From positions 3,518,846 through 3,582,845 of the forward strand of contig CAUJGJ010000002.1 of the NCBI GenBank assembly GCA_963170055.1: a stretch of DNA of 64,000 nucleotides. Direction: 5' to 3'. Positions 1 through 11,500 of this stretch are shown here, piece after piece. The DNA comes from Halisarca cf. caerulea (Eukaryota > Porifera > Demospongiae > Chondrillida > Halisarcidae). The position numbers were made by a program, and so were the translations under genes. Position 1 is the stretch's first letter. Every line of letters starts with the position of its first letter. The notes below the pieces were generated by a model. It saw only the letters and a program-made list of their open reading frames with translations. It ran no database searches and had not been told where the DNA came from.

Positions 1-190
1 AGATTAACTAGAAACAAGTTCTCATCAAGATCCACAAAAACTACGATAGCACAACGCTGGGAGAATGCACACACTTCAACGCCATTTTTCCAATCTCCCA
101 CTCGTTCTCTACTAGTCTCGCGTAGCCGGCCAAATTGTCCTACCGGAAGAACGGCCATTAATTACTAGGTGTGAACATACTACGTAGTAT

Positions 191-263
191 AGTCTCGCGT
201 AGCCAGACCTGCACTCGCCGCCATTTGTAGGCGTGCGAGATTGGGTCTGGCTACGCGAGACTA
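191..263. mobile_element. Short hairpin MITE with direct-repeat flanks
   Basis: Inverted arms AGTCTCGCGTAGCCAGACC (191-209) and its complement (244-262) surround a short loop containing CTCGCCG. The direct repeat TACGTAGTAT flanks it at 181-190 and 264-273. A diverged third arm lies at about 114-131. A related hairpin is at 42883-42968. Confidence 0.75.
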
Positions 264-284
264 TACGTAGTATATAGTGTCAAT

Positions 285-1045
285 GGTGTGAACAAAGTTC
301 AGAACCTCGCGAGATTGTGTTGCTGAATTGTGTCACATGATATAAATGACTGATGTGTTGTGCTGCAGTATGTATCACTGTAACCCTTTTGCCTGAGCAT
401 AATTATGGACAAATCCAACACACTGGGTGGTCACTCGTTGGTACAGTACATTGTTACCTTCGTTCACCACCTTGCTTCTTGTATTCTGTACACAACAGGT
501 ACTACTGGCCACATTTCATGACAAATACCACTCAGTATATCCCAGTTCATTTGTTTCCATTCATACTATTTGTGGTGGAAAGTAATAATGCCATATACAA
601 CATGATGTATGGCAGTATGTGTGTCTGCATGACATGTAGTGTCCTGCATAATCATCTCTAAGCTCTAGTTCTAATTCACTTTGGTTTTGCCATTCAGGCT
701 GCAAGTAGATGAGAATATGTTTGAGAATGTTGTGATCCTGCCTGGCGGTCGTACTAGTGAATGGTACTCTATATTCTGATAGTACATGTTTTTATTATTA
801 TTATGTTTCACTTGGTTTCTGTGATAAGTACATTATCTTACAGTCAGTAGCTTTAGTGTGGTTGAAAAACCATCTTCAATAATACCTTAGCACGCTATAG
901 CATGCATAATTTCGAATGTTGGCGCTATACGAGCAATACCTCAAAGTACCTATGCCCCAGTTAAGTGCGTGGGATTCTCGATCTGAGTCTGCTACCACCG
1001 GAAGCTGGTGATGAAATTCTAGCTAACCATAAACACTCGGTAACT
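285..1045 (+). repeat. Tandem duplicated unit, copy 1
   Basis: The stretch starting GGTGTGAACAAAGTTCAGAAC recurs at 1046, with shared blocks around AGCATAATTATGGACAAATC, CTGGCCACATTTCAT and TTACAGTCAGTAGCTTTAG. Both units end in a module carrying GAGCAATACC and GTGGGATTCTC. No coding sequence is convincing. Confidence 0.75.
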
Positions 1046-2680
1046 AGGTGTGAACAAAGTTCAGAACATCGTGAGATTGCATGTGTTGCTGAATTGTGTG
1101 ATGATAAAAATGATTGATGTGTTGTGCTGCAGTATGTATCACTGTCACCCTTTTGTCTGAGCATAATTATGGACAAATCCAACACACTAGGTGGTTCATG
1201 GTAGAAATTCTTTGACATGCCTGATTGATGTAGCGATGTTTTAACTTAGGACAGATAATGCATGTCACAGTTTGTCAAATAATTAGTAATAACACTTGTA
1301 CAACATTTCACCCAGTTGGGCTTCTTCAGGTACACAAACTAAAATCTGATTGAATGTGATTCATATTCAATTCAATTCGTAATAAATCAGTTTCTAGTTT
1401 GTGTACCTGAAGAAGCCCAAGTAGGCAAAACATTGTGCAGTTGTGATTAATTGTTTGACAAATGGTGACATGCATTATCTGTCCAAAGTTAAAACATTGC
1501 TATATACACTAGGTGGTCACTGATGCGACGATACAGTACATGGTTACCTTCATTGACCATCTTGCTTCTTATATATGTACATAAACATGTGCTATGAGCA
1601 TGTCTTCAATTTTGACAGTGTGTAAATTTAAAATTTGTTTTTGCTGATTGCTGATGTTTGCCTTGAATGTACTGATGACCTCAAGCATGCTATATGTTGC
1701 ATGATTTGTATGCTTTTTGCTGGACTGGCCACATTTCATGGCAAACACCAGTATCCCAGTTCAATGGTTCGATCCATTCATACTGTTTGTGGTGAAAAGC
1801 AATAATGGGTTGGTCATATACAACATGACATGTGACAGGTATGTGTGTCTGACAGTGTCCTGCATAATCATCTCCAAGCTCTAGCTCTAATTCACTGGTT
1901 TTGTCATTCAGGCTACAAGTAGATCATGTTTGAGAATGTTGTGATCCTGGCTGTTGTATTGGTGAATGATATCTTATTCTGATAGTAGATCTACATGTTT
2001 TACTTGGTTTCTGTGATGAGTACATTATGTTACAGTCAGTAGCTTTAGCAGGGTCGAAAAACCTTCTTGAATTCTACCATAGACACTCTATGCCATGTTG
2101 AGTGTCTACGATTATACACAGGGTGAATTCATGCAAGGACGAGGTGCACTTCAATACGTCACGAATGTCACCTGACATTGAATTTCTGTGCAAATGGCCG
2201 TTAACATGGCCACCCCAGGTTAGGACGGCGGAATACGAAAAATCGCAAATTACAGTTTCGAATTGTTTTAAAAGTGATTTTAAGGGCATTTTCGTACTTG
2301 TAATCCTAGAGCTAAGGAAATCGTTCAGGTATAAAGTAAGTGCCTCTTTTAGGAATCTTGTACGAAGTACCGTTAGGATCTGGGAAAGTTTTTATCTTAT
2401 TTGTGTGCTACACCCGTGCCCCATTCCGATCGGTGGGACTAATTGTCACGCACCACTTCGATTGAGAGGAGATTTCACGTCAAAGATTTCAAATGTTGGC
2501 CTTGAACGAGCAATACCCAAATTAAGTATGTGGGATTCTCACTAGGTGCCTGGGAGAATAGCCAATGGCTAAAGGCTACCAAGTCTAAATAATGTTACCT
2601 GATCAGATCTGAGTCCGCTAGCGACCGGAAGCCGGTGACGAAATTAGTAAAACTCCCTTACGCTCGGTAATTAAGAATGT
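1046..2680 (+). repeat. Tandem duplicated unit, copy 2 (with insertions)
   Basis: This is a second, longer copy of the 285-1045 unit. It is expanded by a 310-bp hairpin element (1196-1505), and its distal part (about 2090-2680) is also present inverted near 14850-15440. A LINE-3'-end-like hairpin (AATAGCCAATGGCTAAAGGC) sits at about 2555. Confidence 0.7.
1196..1505. mobile_element. 310-bp inverted-repeat element with 12-bp target duplication
   Basis: Long imperfect arms (GCGATGTTTTAACTT ... and its complement ending AAAACATTGC) fold around a centre near 1365, including GGCTTCTTCAGGTACACAAA and its complement. The element splits the tandem unit that is intact in copy 1, and ACACTAGGTGGT is repeated on both sides (1184-1195, 1506-1517). 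It is non-coding. Confidence 0.8.
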
Positions 2681-3139
2681 GACTGGAGACAGGAAATCGC
2701 TACTTTTGCACCGCCCTTGCCCCAGTCCAGACCACTTCTGGTGTCACAGCTATTCCCCTCCGACACTAGATCACTGATAAAATTGACCTACACATTTAAG
2801 AGAAATGAGCCCTCCTCTAAGACCCCCCAACCCCCTTTTGTTTGGCATTCTTCCATGCACCCCCACTTTAGTTTAACCATATATATAGCTGTATGTAATC
2901 ATAATTTTTTTTGGGAAGCTTGAATATTATAGTATGTGTCTGCCACACCAGACATAAATATAGTGTTGATGTATGTAATGTATGTATATGTATAGTGGGG
3001 TCTCTTTTGCGATGATATCAAGGGGGCACATATGTTGTATCCTAGATGTCTATAAAACACAGCAGTGCAGTAATGTCAAGAGGTGTATGTATGTATGTAT
3101 GTGGTATCGCAGGGGTATATACAGCTTACACTATGTACA

Positions 3140-3340
3140 GCTAGGGTGGTCTGGGGGTATGGTCACCCAGGGGAATTGGGGTTTTTAGGTTATTATAAGC
3201 CATTTTAGACCATTCAAGGTGATTTGGACTCTCAAGCAGGGCCTTCTCTGTAGTAATTTGTACTACAGCTGGAATTTTGGAGGTGGAAGCTTCCCCCATA
3301 ACCCCCCCCAACTGGACAGAACTTTGATAAAATAGTAGAG
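3140..3340 (+). repeat. Dispersed repeat with GGTCTGGGGG core
   Basis: The module CTAGGGTGGTCTGGGGGTAT ... CCATTTTAGACCATTCAAGG ... CTCAAGCAGGGCCTTCTCTG recurs at about 37285-37440, 51785-51915, 52125-52260 and 52440-52700. No protein is encoded. Its polymerase source is unknown; it may be a SINE or part of a DNA transposon. Confidence 0.65.
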
Positions 3341-3655
3341 TATATCTATGCATGCACATGGTCATGAAAACAAACCCCAGGCCCTTCTTGACATCTACAC
3401 TTTCATCTACCAGACTTTATAATTATAGTGAAACAAGCCATTTTCTTGTTTGGTAAATTTGGCAACAATATTATTGAAAAGTAAATGTAATGGCAATAAC
3501 AGTACAATCAACAAAAATGAAGTAACTTAGTCCATAAAATGCAGTTGCTACATAATAATTGCATATACACGTAGTCATTAATAATAGAGTTGTCACAAAC
3601 ACGTCCTACAGATCCACCCAGAATTTACTGCCACTAGCTGTTGCCTGTTGCTGTT

Positions 3656-3933
3656 GATTTGAAATGATGGGCGGATTGCATTATATTTTACTCACTGTTC
3701 CATGGGATGGCAGGTACATTACTACAATACGTGGTTAACCCTACACATGTCTGTGTGTGCGAGAGTGTAATGTGGTTGGTACAGATTATGATACACCATG
3801 TCTATTGATATCAGCATAGATGTCAAATTATCCATTGCGCTGCTTTAGGAATTCTGTAACAGCTTGGAGGGCTCAATCATGCTGTCATGATAGTATGCAT
3901 ACATGGTGATGGTGGACAGCAATTTAGAATATG
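3656..3933 (+). repeat. Direct duplication, copy 1 (about 280 bp)
   Basis: Near-identical to 4726-5009, sharing GATGGGCGGATTGCATTATA, TTCCATGGGATGGCAGGTAC and ATTGATATCAGCATAGATGT. It is non-coding, and the two copies are about 800 bp apart. Confidence 0.85.
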
Positions 3934-4725
3934 CCATTAAGATTCAGGGAGGATGATCCAGTGTGACGCGTGTGCTACAGGCAGACTGGTTTCACAAAGG
4001 ATGCGGAATAATACATATCCCTGGGTCTCATGAAATCAGTCGGCACAGGAGTCTCACTGCATCATCCTCCTTGCCTCTTGAAGGTGACAGTGGCAGTAAG
4101 TTATGCCGGAACAGGTGGTTGGGCCGGGTACTGTAGATGTATATACTGCAGTGGCTCAGGGGGTATCATAATTATCAAAGAGGTAACGTTAGTCATAAAG
4201 ATGCTGACCAGTCCTAAAACTAAGAGTTAAGAAGAGTTAAGAAGAGTTAAGCAGTCCGAAAGCAAAAAGCAAGCTTGGCAAGATATACACAAAATAAGCA
4301 GGTACACAAGTAAATAGCAGTAAGTGACTGATAAACTCTGAAAACAATGGTGCACTACTGAATGAATCAACACAGTGGCAAGCAGACAAGCAATTGAAAT
4401 GAAAGAAAATTTATCATTGTGATACAAAGGGCAAATAAATGCATTAATAATAGTGGTTAGTTCCAGGTTGGACAATTGTGTGCTATAAAAGATTCCTTAG
4501 CTGTTTTCAAACACCTCAATTGATACAACTGGGGGTTTTGTGGGCTTCTGAAATTTGATAATCCAGCAAGGGTGGATATGATATACAGTATGGTAGGTCA
4601 TATCGGTAGTGCCCGAGATATATACCTAATTTTCTAAAGGGTAAATAAAGAGTGCATGCACGACGTGATATTCTTAATGGTGTAAAGTCAGCAATGGGAG
4701 ATGCATAATGTACAGTACTATTTAA

Positions 4726-5009
4726 GATTTGAAATGATGGGCGGATTGCATTATACTTTACTCACTGTTCCATGGGATGGCAGGTACATTAGTACAATAC
4801 GTGGTTAACCCTACACATGTCTGTATGTGCTAGAGTGTAATTATAATGTGGTTGGTACAGATTATGATACACCATGTCTATTGATATCAGCATAGATGTC
4901 AAATTATTCATTGTGCTGCATTAGGAATTCTGTAACAATTTTAAGGGCTCAATCATGCTGTCATGAGAGTATGCATACATGGTGATGGTGGACAGCAATT
5001 TAGAATATG
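4726..5009 (+). repeat. Direct duplication, copy 2 (about 280 bp)
   Basis: The partner of 3656-3933, with a few substitutions and short indels. It suggests a local segmental duplication or two insertions of one element. Sequence between the copies has no recognisable gene. Confidence 0.85.
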
Positions 5010-5224
5010 TCTAGATGTGCAGCATGGAGCCACACACAATCTGTACTCTTATTTGGGCAAAACAGATTTTCTTGCAAGCTAGCTGAGAATGACAGGTGAT
5101 GGTAGGTAATAGCACAAAGTACAGTCACTTAACCAGCATACCACACATGATATGTTGCCACAGTTGGTTTTCCCCTAGTGGTCTCATGTATGTTTTAGAG
5201 AGTTTTGCACCGCCAAAATTTAAT

Positions 5225-5964
5225 GATTGAGATGGTTTGTCAATTTTATGGTTACGGTTATGGTTACGGAAGCTTATATAACCTGGGGTGGCCTTTAGCC
5301 AAAAAGGCTACTACTCTAGGCACCCAGTAAGAAGATACAAAAGATACACAGGACAAGTACAAAGAGGGTAGGGTGATAAAAAATTACAAAAGCAGAGAAA
5401 TAAGTAAAGTTTGATTTAATATATTTGAAAGAAGTTGACTTAATAATAAATACCATGCAATGAAAATTGGATAATATAAGAGAAATATGAACATGCAAAG
5501 TATTAGATGAGTTGAATTTTGAATTAAGCTACAAGTTCATTGAAAATACAGTCGGCAAGTCTTGAGAATTCTTCAATAGATTTTGATGTGCGCACATACG
5601 AGGGAAGTGACCACCAAAGAGAAGCCCCAGAGAAGCTGAAAGCTCTCTGTCCATAGGAAGACTTTACAGGGGGAAGATTAAGTAGGTGGGAAGAGCGAGT
5701 GTTGTGATCATGAGATGGATTTTGAAAGAGAGTGGACAGATATGAAGGAGCACGAAAAGAGAGACAGTTATACATGACTTGAGACTGGTGGAGTTTCCTA
5801 CGAGAGATGAGTGATAAGAATCCTAACTTCTTCCTAAGTGCAGTTGCCGAGCTATGGCGAGGTTGTTGGAGAACAACTCTAATTTTGCTCTTTACTTGGT
5901 GCATGGCAAGAATAGCCTTGTAAAAGTGTCTATCTGTTTGAGTTTCTCCAATTTTGCATTGCAT
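5225..5964 (-). pseudogene. LINE (CR1/L2-like) C-terminal fragment with 3' UTR
   Basis: The 146-residue open frame (5524-5964) ends with the typical LINE tail. It has basic residues, then N-T-R-S-S, L-P-P-V-K and a final F-S-G-A-S-L-W-W-S-L-P followed by a short helix. Downstream in the 3' UTR is a stem (TAGCCTTTTTGGCTA) and a simple tail of the form (GTAACCATAACC), as expected for a LINE 3' end. It is 5'-truncated; no RT catalytic motif remains. Confidence 0.72.
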
Positions 5965-7242
5965 GATTCAGTCACTGCAAAGGAGATCTTTTGCTTTGAT
6001 CACTGATAATACTCAAACAGTCTCCTGATAGTTTCATCCTATTTTGAAAGTAACCATCTTGAAGCAATTGATACAGCTCCCTTAATAGCACGTCTCGATA
6101 TATTACAACTTTGACCAGAAAAGAGCACTACTCCTTTCTAAGATATGATGCATCCTTGACATCCAGTGAATGTGGGTAGAAAAGGCTGCTGTTGTTGTAC
6201 ACCAAGAAAGACTTAGCCACATATGAGGGTATACCTATTCATGTTGTGCTATATAAGGGTATAATAGTAATTTAGAGATATATATACTGATAAAATGTCC
6301 AATATGTCTTTGGGTCTGCATATAGGTCATTCTTCCAGGTAAGATTGAATAACATAGCATTACTTCTATATACACGCATGACCTGTTAAGAATTGTGTGA
6401 AAGATAGGATATAAGAGTTCCAAATATTCATAGCGTAATAAATCAATCAAATATTGGATATTAACCACACCAAACGTTACCTTTACATCCCATGCATGCT
6501 TGAACAAACATACATGAATACTGACCCAGAGACACTATACTTGTATGCCAGATGGTCTGTGACAACAGATCACATGACCATATATTATATAATTATTAAA
6601 AACAGGCCATGCAGAGAATGTGTCAGGTGCAAGCTGCATAGTTATATATATTTTAATCATGCAATAGATAATGAAGGCGAACAGTAAAATAATATATATA
6701 TATATAACACTATAGTATATTATAATAATATATTATATTAGTTCATGACAGCCATATATAGCTAGATGACATGCATGGTTATATATTATTATTATATATC
6801 TCCTTATATATCAGGGCTGCATTGAGGAGGAGGGGGCAGGGGGGCACTTCCCCCCCCCCCCAGACTATTATAGAAGCATAACTGTTGCCCTAGACTTGTA
6901 TATCTGAGCATAATACTAAGCGTTAAATTCTGAAAGTCAGAATATAATGGGGGAATGGACAAAGACAAGCTTTAATATACTTAATTCACAAATTATTTCT
7001 TGAGACTACTGGACATCACCAATGCCTTGATCCTCAAATATTTACTTTTGGTGTATTATATTTCATGGTTTACAAGCATTTGAAATATGATCAACACAGT
7101 CTACAATATGTCAGGAGTCATTCAAATCAGATTCTCCAGACACCAAAATGCTTAGATTACTGTCAGGGATGCCATGATTTCTTTGGGTGAGGCAAAGTAT
7201 AGGGAGTATATTGGATCCCCCTACTTTTGTGAATCAGTTGCT
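5965..7242. other. Non-coding stretch, nothing recognised
   Basis: AT-rich sequence with TA-rich runs near 6690-6800 and a C-rich patch near 6840-6860. No exon, hairpin element or retroelement motif was recognised. Confidence 0.5.
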
Positions 7243-7268
7243 CCCCCCCCCCCCCCCCCCCCCCCCCC
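7243..7268 (+). repeat. Poly(C) run
   Basis: An uninterrupted run of 26 C residues. Similar runs occur near 35378, 35545, 37558 and 60550. They may be unstable in assembly. Confidence 0.9.
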
Positions 7269-7279
7269 GGCATAGCATG

Positions 7280-7910
7280 TATGTGTAATTGTAGTGATCG
7301 AAGTGTTAAATGATTGTCGACCATCGTCTTCAGCACTCTTTTGTTTGAGCCTTTGCTCCTGGTGAGGTATACATTGATTTTTTTGTTAAGTACAGTCGAA
7401 CCTCGTTAACATGAAACTGCTTAACATGAAATATCTTTTAACATGAAATGCTAGCCAAGTCCAAGTGCAGATACAAGCATAACATGTAGTACTGTTTACA
7501 TGAAATACTGTTAAGATGAAATTTCAGCACAGTCCCCCAAGTTTTGTGTTAGCGAGGTTTGACTGTAGCTTTATAGTTTCAATTTCCTTATCTTACAAGA
7601 TTCACAACATGTTTGTGTATGGATGTGCAGGAGGTATGTAGAAATTTGTCGGAATTTGCAGTGCATGCATGTGCACTCAGTCCACTAACTTCGAGCTGTC
7701 TACTTCTATACCCACTTATAGCACTATTCTCTGCTGAGCTGTCTAATTCTATACCCATTCAGCACTGTGTTCGTCTAGCCCTATGCCTATCTTGCATGCC
7801 CTTAAAATTTGCCCACCTGGTTTTGCAACTTATCCTTGTTCCAAGTGTTTTTGGAGGATCCTTTTTAGATAAAGCCCTTTTGCATGATCCTTACAAAGAG
7901 GAATGTTTTG
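7280..7910 (+). repeat. Dispersed repeat related to the 28.8-32.0 kb palindrome
   Basis: Blocks such as CACTCTTTTGTTTGAGCCTT, GCATGTGCACTCAGTCC, TCGTCTAGCCCTATGCC and GGAGGATCC...TTTTGCATG occur here and around 29340-29700 and 31770-31985. The copy is interrupted by the MITE at 7393-7565. Confidence 0.65.
7393..7565. mobile_element. TA-flanked MITE (CAGTCGAACCTCG ends)
   Basis: The termini CAGTCGAACCTCGTTAACAT and ...AGCGAGGTTTGACTG are inverted and flanked by TA. At 173 bp it is non-coding. TA flanks and CAGT ends suit a Tc1/mariner- or pogo-driven MITE (inference from general knowledge). Confidence 0.8.
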
Positions 7911-8177
7911 AATGCATTATACAACAGGTAGATGTGTTAAGTATAGATTGATGTGCAATTACACAAAACTTCTAATATATACACACAGGCATTGAAACAA
8001 GACATGTATATAACATATCCAGTACAAAAATAATATTATAATATACGTATATAATCTAGTAGATGTCTTTCTAAATATCCACATGATAAGTGATAACTAG
8101 ATTAAACTGCTACTGGTGGTTCCACTGCAAACATTGCAGTCATGTTGAGTAGGATAAATGGTCTACATGTATGAAAA

Positions 8178-8561
8178 TCAACCATAAGTATTATACTCAA
8201 CTAAACATTGTTCAACATCTTGCACGTACCTGTCATAAGCCATGGGTAAACCACTTTCTCCATCCCCCCTTGCATTAGCAACAAATACAAAGTTACGAGA
8301 GAAATCATATATAGCAATATGGAGATCACCAGTTTGGACAATAGGAACAATTTCTTTAATGGTGATTGATGCAGTTATGTTACCATGAAACTTTAGCAGT
8401 TGCTCTCCAAGTACTTGACTGTATCCTGGACACAACCAATCCATGCCCCAATAGACAATATCCTTAATTTTAGGATGCCATGAAGCATCAGGTTTCAGAT
8501 TTTGCCAAGTAAAGAATTTAGAAACAGCAGCAGAATATTCAATTCCAGTAAATCTAGATAC
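8178..8561 (-). CDS. dcd1-like gene, terminal exon G
   Basis: Acceptor CTGCTTCCAG at 8562, then 127 codons and a stop. It starts [10 protein letters not shown] and contains [26 protein letters not shown] and I-A-I-Y-D-F, ending near A-Y-D-R-Y. These features match the C-terminal part of dcd1-like proteins as I remember them. No clear AATAAA was found just downstream. Confidence 0.83.
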   Translation of the reverse strand, partial: VSRFTGIEYSAAVSKFFTWQNLKPDASWHPKIKDIVYWGMDWLCPGYSQVLGEQLLKFHGNITASITIKEIVPIVQTGDLHIAIYDFSRNFVFVANARGDGESGLPMAYDRYVQDVEQCLVEYNTYG

Positions 8562-11500
8562 CTGGAAGCAGACACATGAAAATATTACATGCGACTGTGG
8601 GCATTACTTTTGAAACTTTTGAAAATACTTCTGCATGCATTACATAATACTCAAATGCCATGCACAGCATGAAAATATTGCATGTGAATTTGTGATCAAT
8701 TCCTGTAAAAGACACATGTCAAATGGGTATTGATAGGAGGAGGAGGAGGTTTCAAAATCTTCAAAATTAAGTTTAAAAAACAATCAATACAGTCAAAAAA
8801 TTTGATGAAGGAGGTCAATTGTAATGATGCAAGACACATCACAATTTTTTCACACATTATTATTCAAATTAAGGAACAATAATGATACAAAAGAGGCCTC
8901 AGACACAGGGTTGCCACGGAGCAGGGCTTGGTATATGCCCACAAAATGTACATCTGGTTCCTTGCAAAGCTGAATGGAAAACAGGGTAATTACTCCCCAG
9001 ACAAGACCAGGAGAGAGTAATTTTGCAATCAACAAAAAGACTGTTCAAACAACAAGGCGACAGCTAGTGAAAATTCATGTAGGAGTCTCCCATTGCTTCT
9101 ATCTTCTTCAACTTTACTTTCTGCCACAAAATATTACCCTTCCGTGGTCACTTTCAGCAACAGTTACTTCCTATTCAATGGTCATGGCGGTCTTCCTAAG
9201 CACTATTCACGTTCTTCATCCTCTCACTTGCCACATGGTGGTAGCCATCTTCTTCAATAGTAAACCAGCGTCAACCAACATATATGTATAAGAGAAGTGC
9301 TACATACATATGTAAGTGTACATGCAGAAATAATTACTGTGCAATGTTTTTCAACAATACAGGGGGATCTGCATCATCTGGATCCCCCGACCATGAAAAA
9401 TTATTCCTATACCCAAGATTCCCTGTAGATATATAGCATACTGTAAACATACAGTAGACCCTCGATTATCTGGACCCCTTTTGTCACAACAAATTTCTAG
9501 GTGTCTGGATAAGTGAAATAGTCCGAATAACTGGAATTACAGTTTACTACTCTTTTGCACTTAGCTCTAGCTGTAGCCATTTGTCCCTGGCTCTTAATAA
9601 ACTGTTCACTGACAAAAAATCGAACACAAACAGTCTTGTGTACGTACATACGTACACAAGACGTACGTCGTTACATACGTACGTACGTACATATGTAACG
9701 ACTACTGCACATGCACAACTGCACGTAGCTGCTAATTTTTCTATTCTTAGCATGAGACTGGTTATTGAAACCACATAATCAAGGGTCCGGATAATTGAGG
9801 CCCAGATAATCGAGGATCTACTGTAATGTCATGGTACATGTTGGGGATATTCTCCATTCATAAATTAAAAGTGTTCCTCATATAAGAAATTTCCAATACA
9901 TTTCTTCCTACATGTGATATTTTTATGTCTATTTTGGTTTAGATATAAAATATTTCAGTGGAGATTGCATCAGTTCAAGTTGAGGGGAATTCCATGTCAA
10001 AACTCTTACTAATTGGAAATTTCAACCTAAGCAAAACTAAAGCTAATATTAGCAATAATATCTTGATCAATTATGTTTATCAGTTGTTACCAAGATCTAC
10101 TATGGATCAAAATGTCTTGTACAATCCAATGATTTCCCTTCTGTGACCTGGTCCAATAACTATTTCACCCTTATCAATATTACGCAGCAATGAACCACTA
10201 AAGAATCACAACATGCATTTCATTGTGCCAGGACACAACTGGTGATAGAAAGAGATGATACATGATGAAAAAGCAATGCAGAGATTTATAGTGCTGGCAA
10301 AAGTAGTGACAAAAGTTCTTTTCTGGTAAGAGTTATCAGAAATACATGTAATAAAATATGCATTAGCTGCAGCAGATCACCTAACGCTTGGGTACACTGT
10401 GGTCATCTCTGATTTCAACATACGTATGCAAGTGTTGGGCTTCACAGGCTATTCCTTTATGCATTCAAAAAGAATTGAAGTGATAGCCTTACACAAGTTA
10501 GGGTAAAGGATAACAGCTTTTGATAATAGCGCTTTTTTCAAATTCTTTATTTGAACTTCTCAAGTGGTATTGCATACTCTGGGCAGCTTATCCAGAATAG
10601 AACCTTACTCGAAATGGAGTAGTTAGCTGATAGGTACGTTCGAAATTTAGTACGTTTTTCGTTTTTTAGCAACGTCAAATGCTTAATACATAACGTTAGG
10701 TGATACAGAACGATGACAAAGATCTTTATACGAGTTTTTGGCGATTTTGAGGGAGTTTTGGGCCATGAAGACGTTCTTGTACTATCAGAAACGGAACACA
10801 AGGCTAAAGAGCAGCAGTTAGAGGAGTAATGGAGAGAGTGTCACCACGAGCCTTACAACGTAGAGCAACAATGTACTAAGATACCTTGATACATCGAAAC
10901 TGTTACCAAGAACGCTCTAATTTTCCACACAAAACATGGTAAGCTTATTACGTAACATTTTACGTAGTGCTAAACTCTCTATTATGCAATATTAAATGTA
11001 ATTAGCTAGACCTGTAGAAATATTACATAATAATGTACTACATGTGCTCACAAGAACTAAACTCCAGCTAAACATAGTAGTAGCAGGCAAACATGGTACC
11101 TTCATGTTAAGTTCATTTAGTTACACAAAAATGTCTACTTGCACATGCCACATTCATAGTATACAATGTGACACACAGACTGACAGATCTCCGAAGTTAA
11201 CACGGATATATAGAAGCTTTGCTTTTTTGAGGTATTGGGGTATCTTATTTTGACTGGGGAGCCTTTAGCTATTGGCTATTCCAACAGGCACCCGGTAAAC
11301 AAAAAGAAAAACAGTTGTACAAATAGCAAGAAACAAAAAGGAGAAAGTAAATGTTAAATGATTAATAGATACAAAGAAGAGAAAAGAATTCAGAGGTTAA
11401 TCAGAAATGCAATTGCAAAAGTGTCTTGAACATTCAAAATCCACCCAGAATAAGTGAACATGCAAAGAATATGAAACGAACAGAAGCCATGCAAGACATG

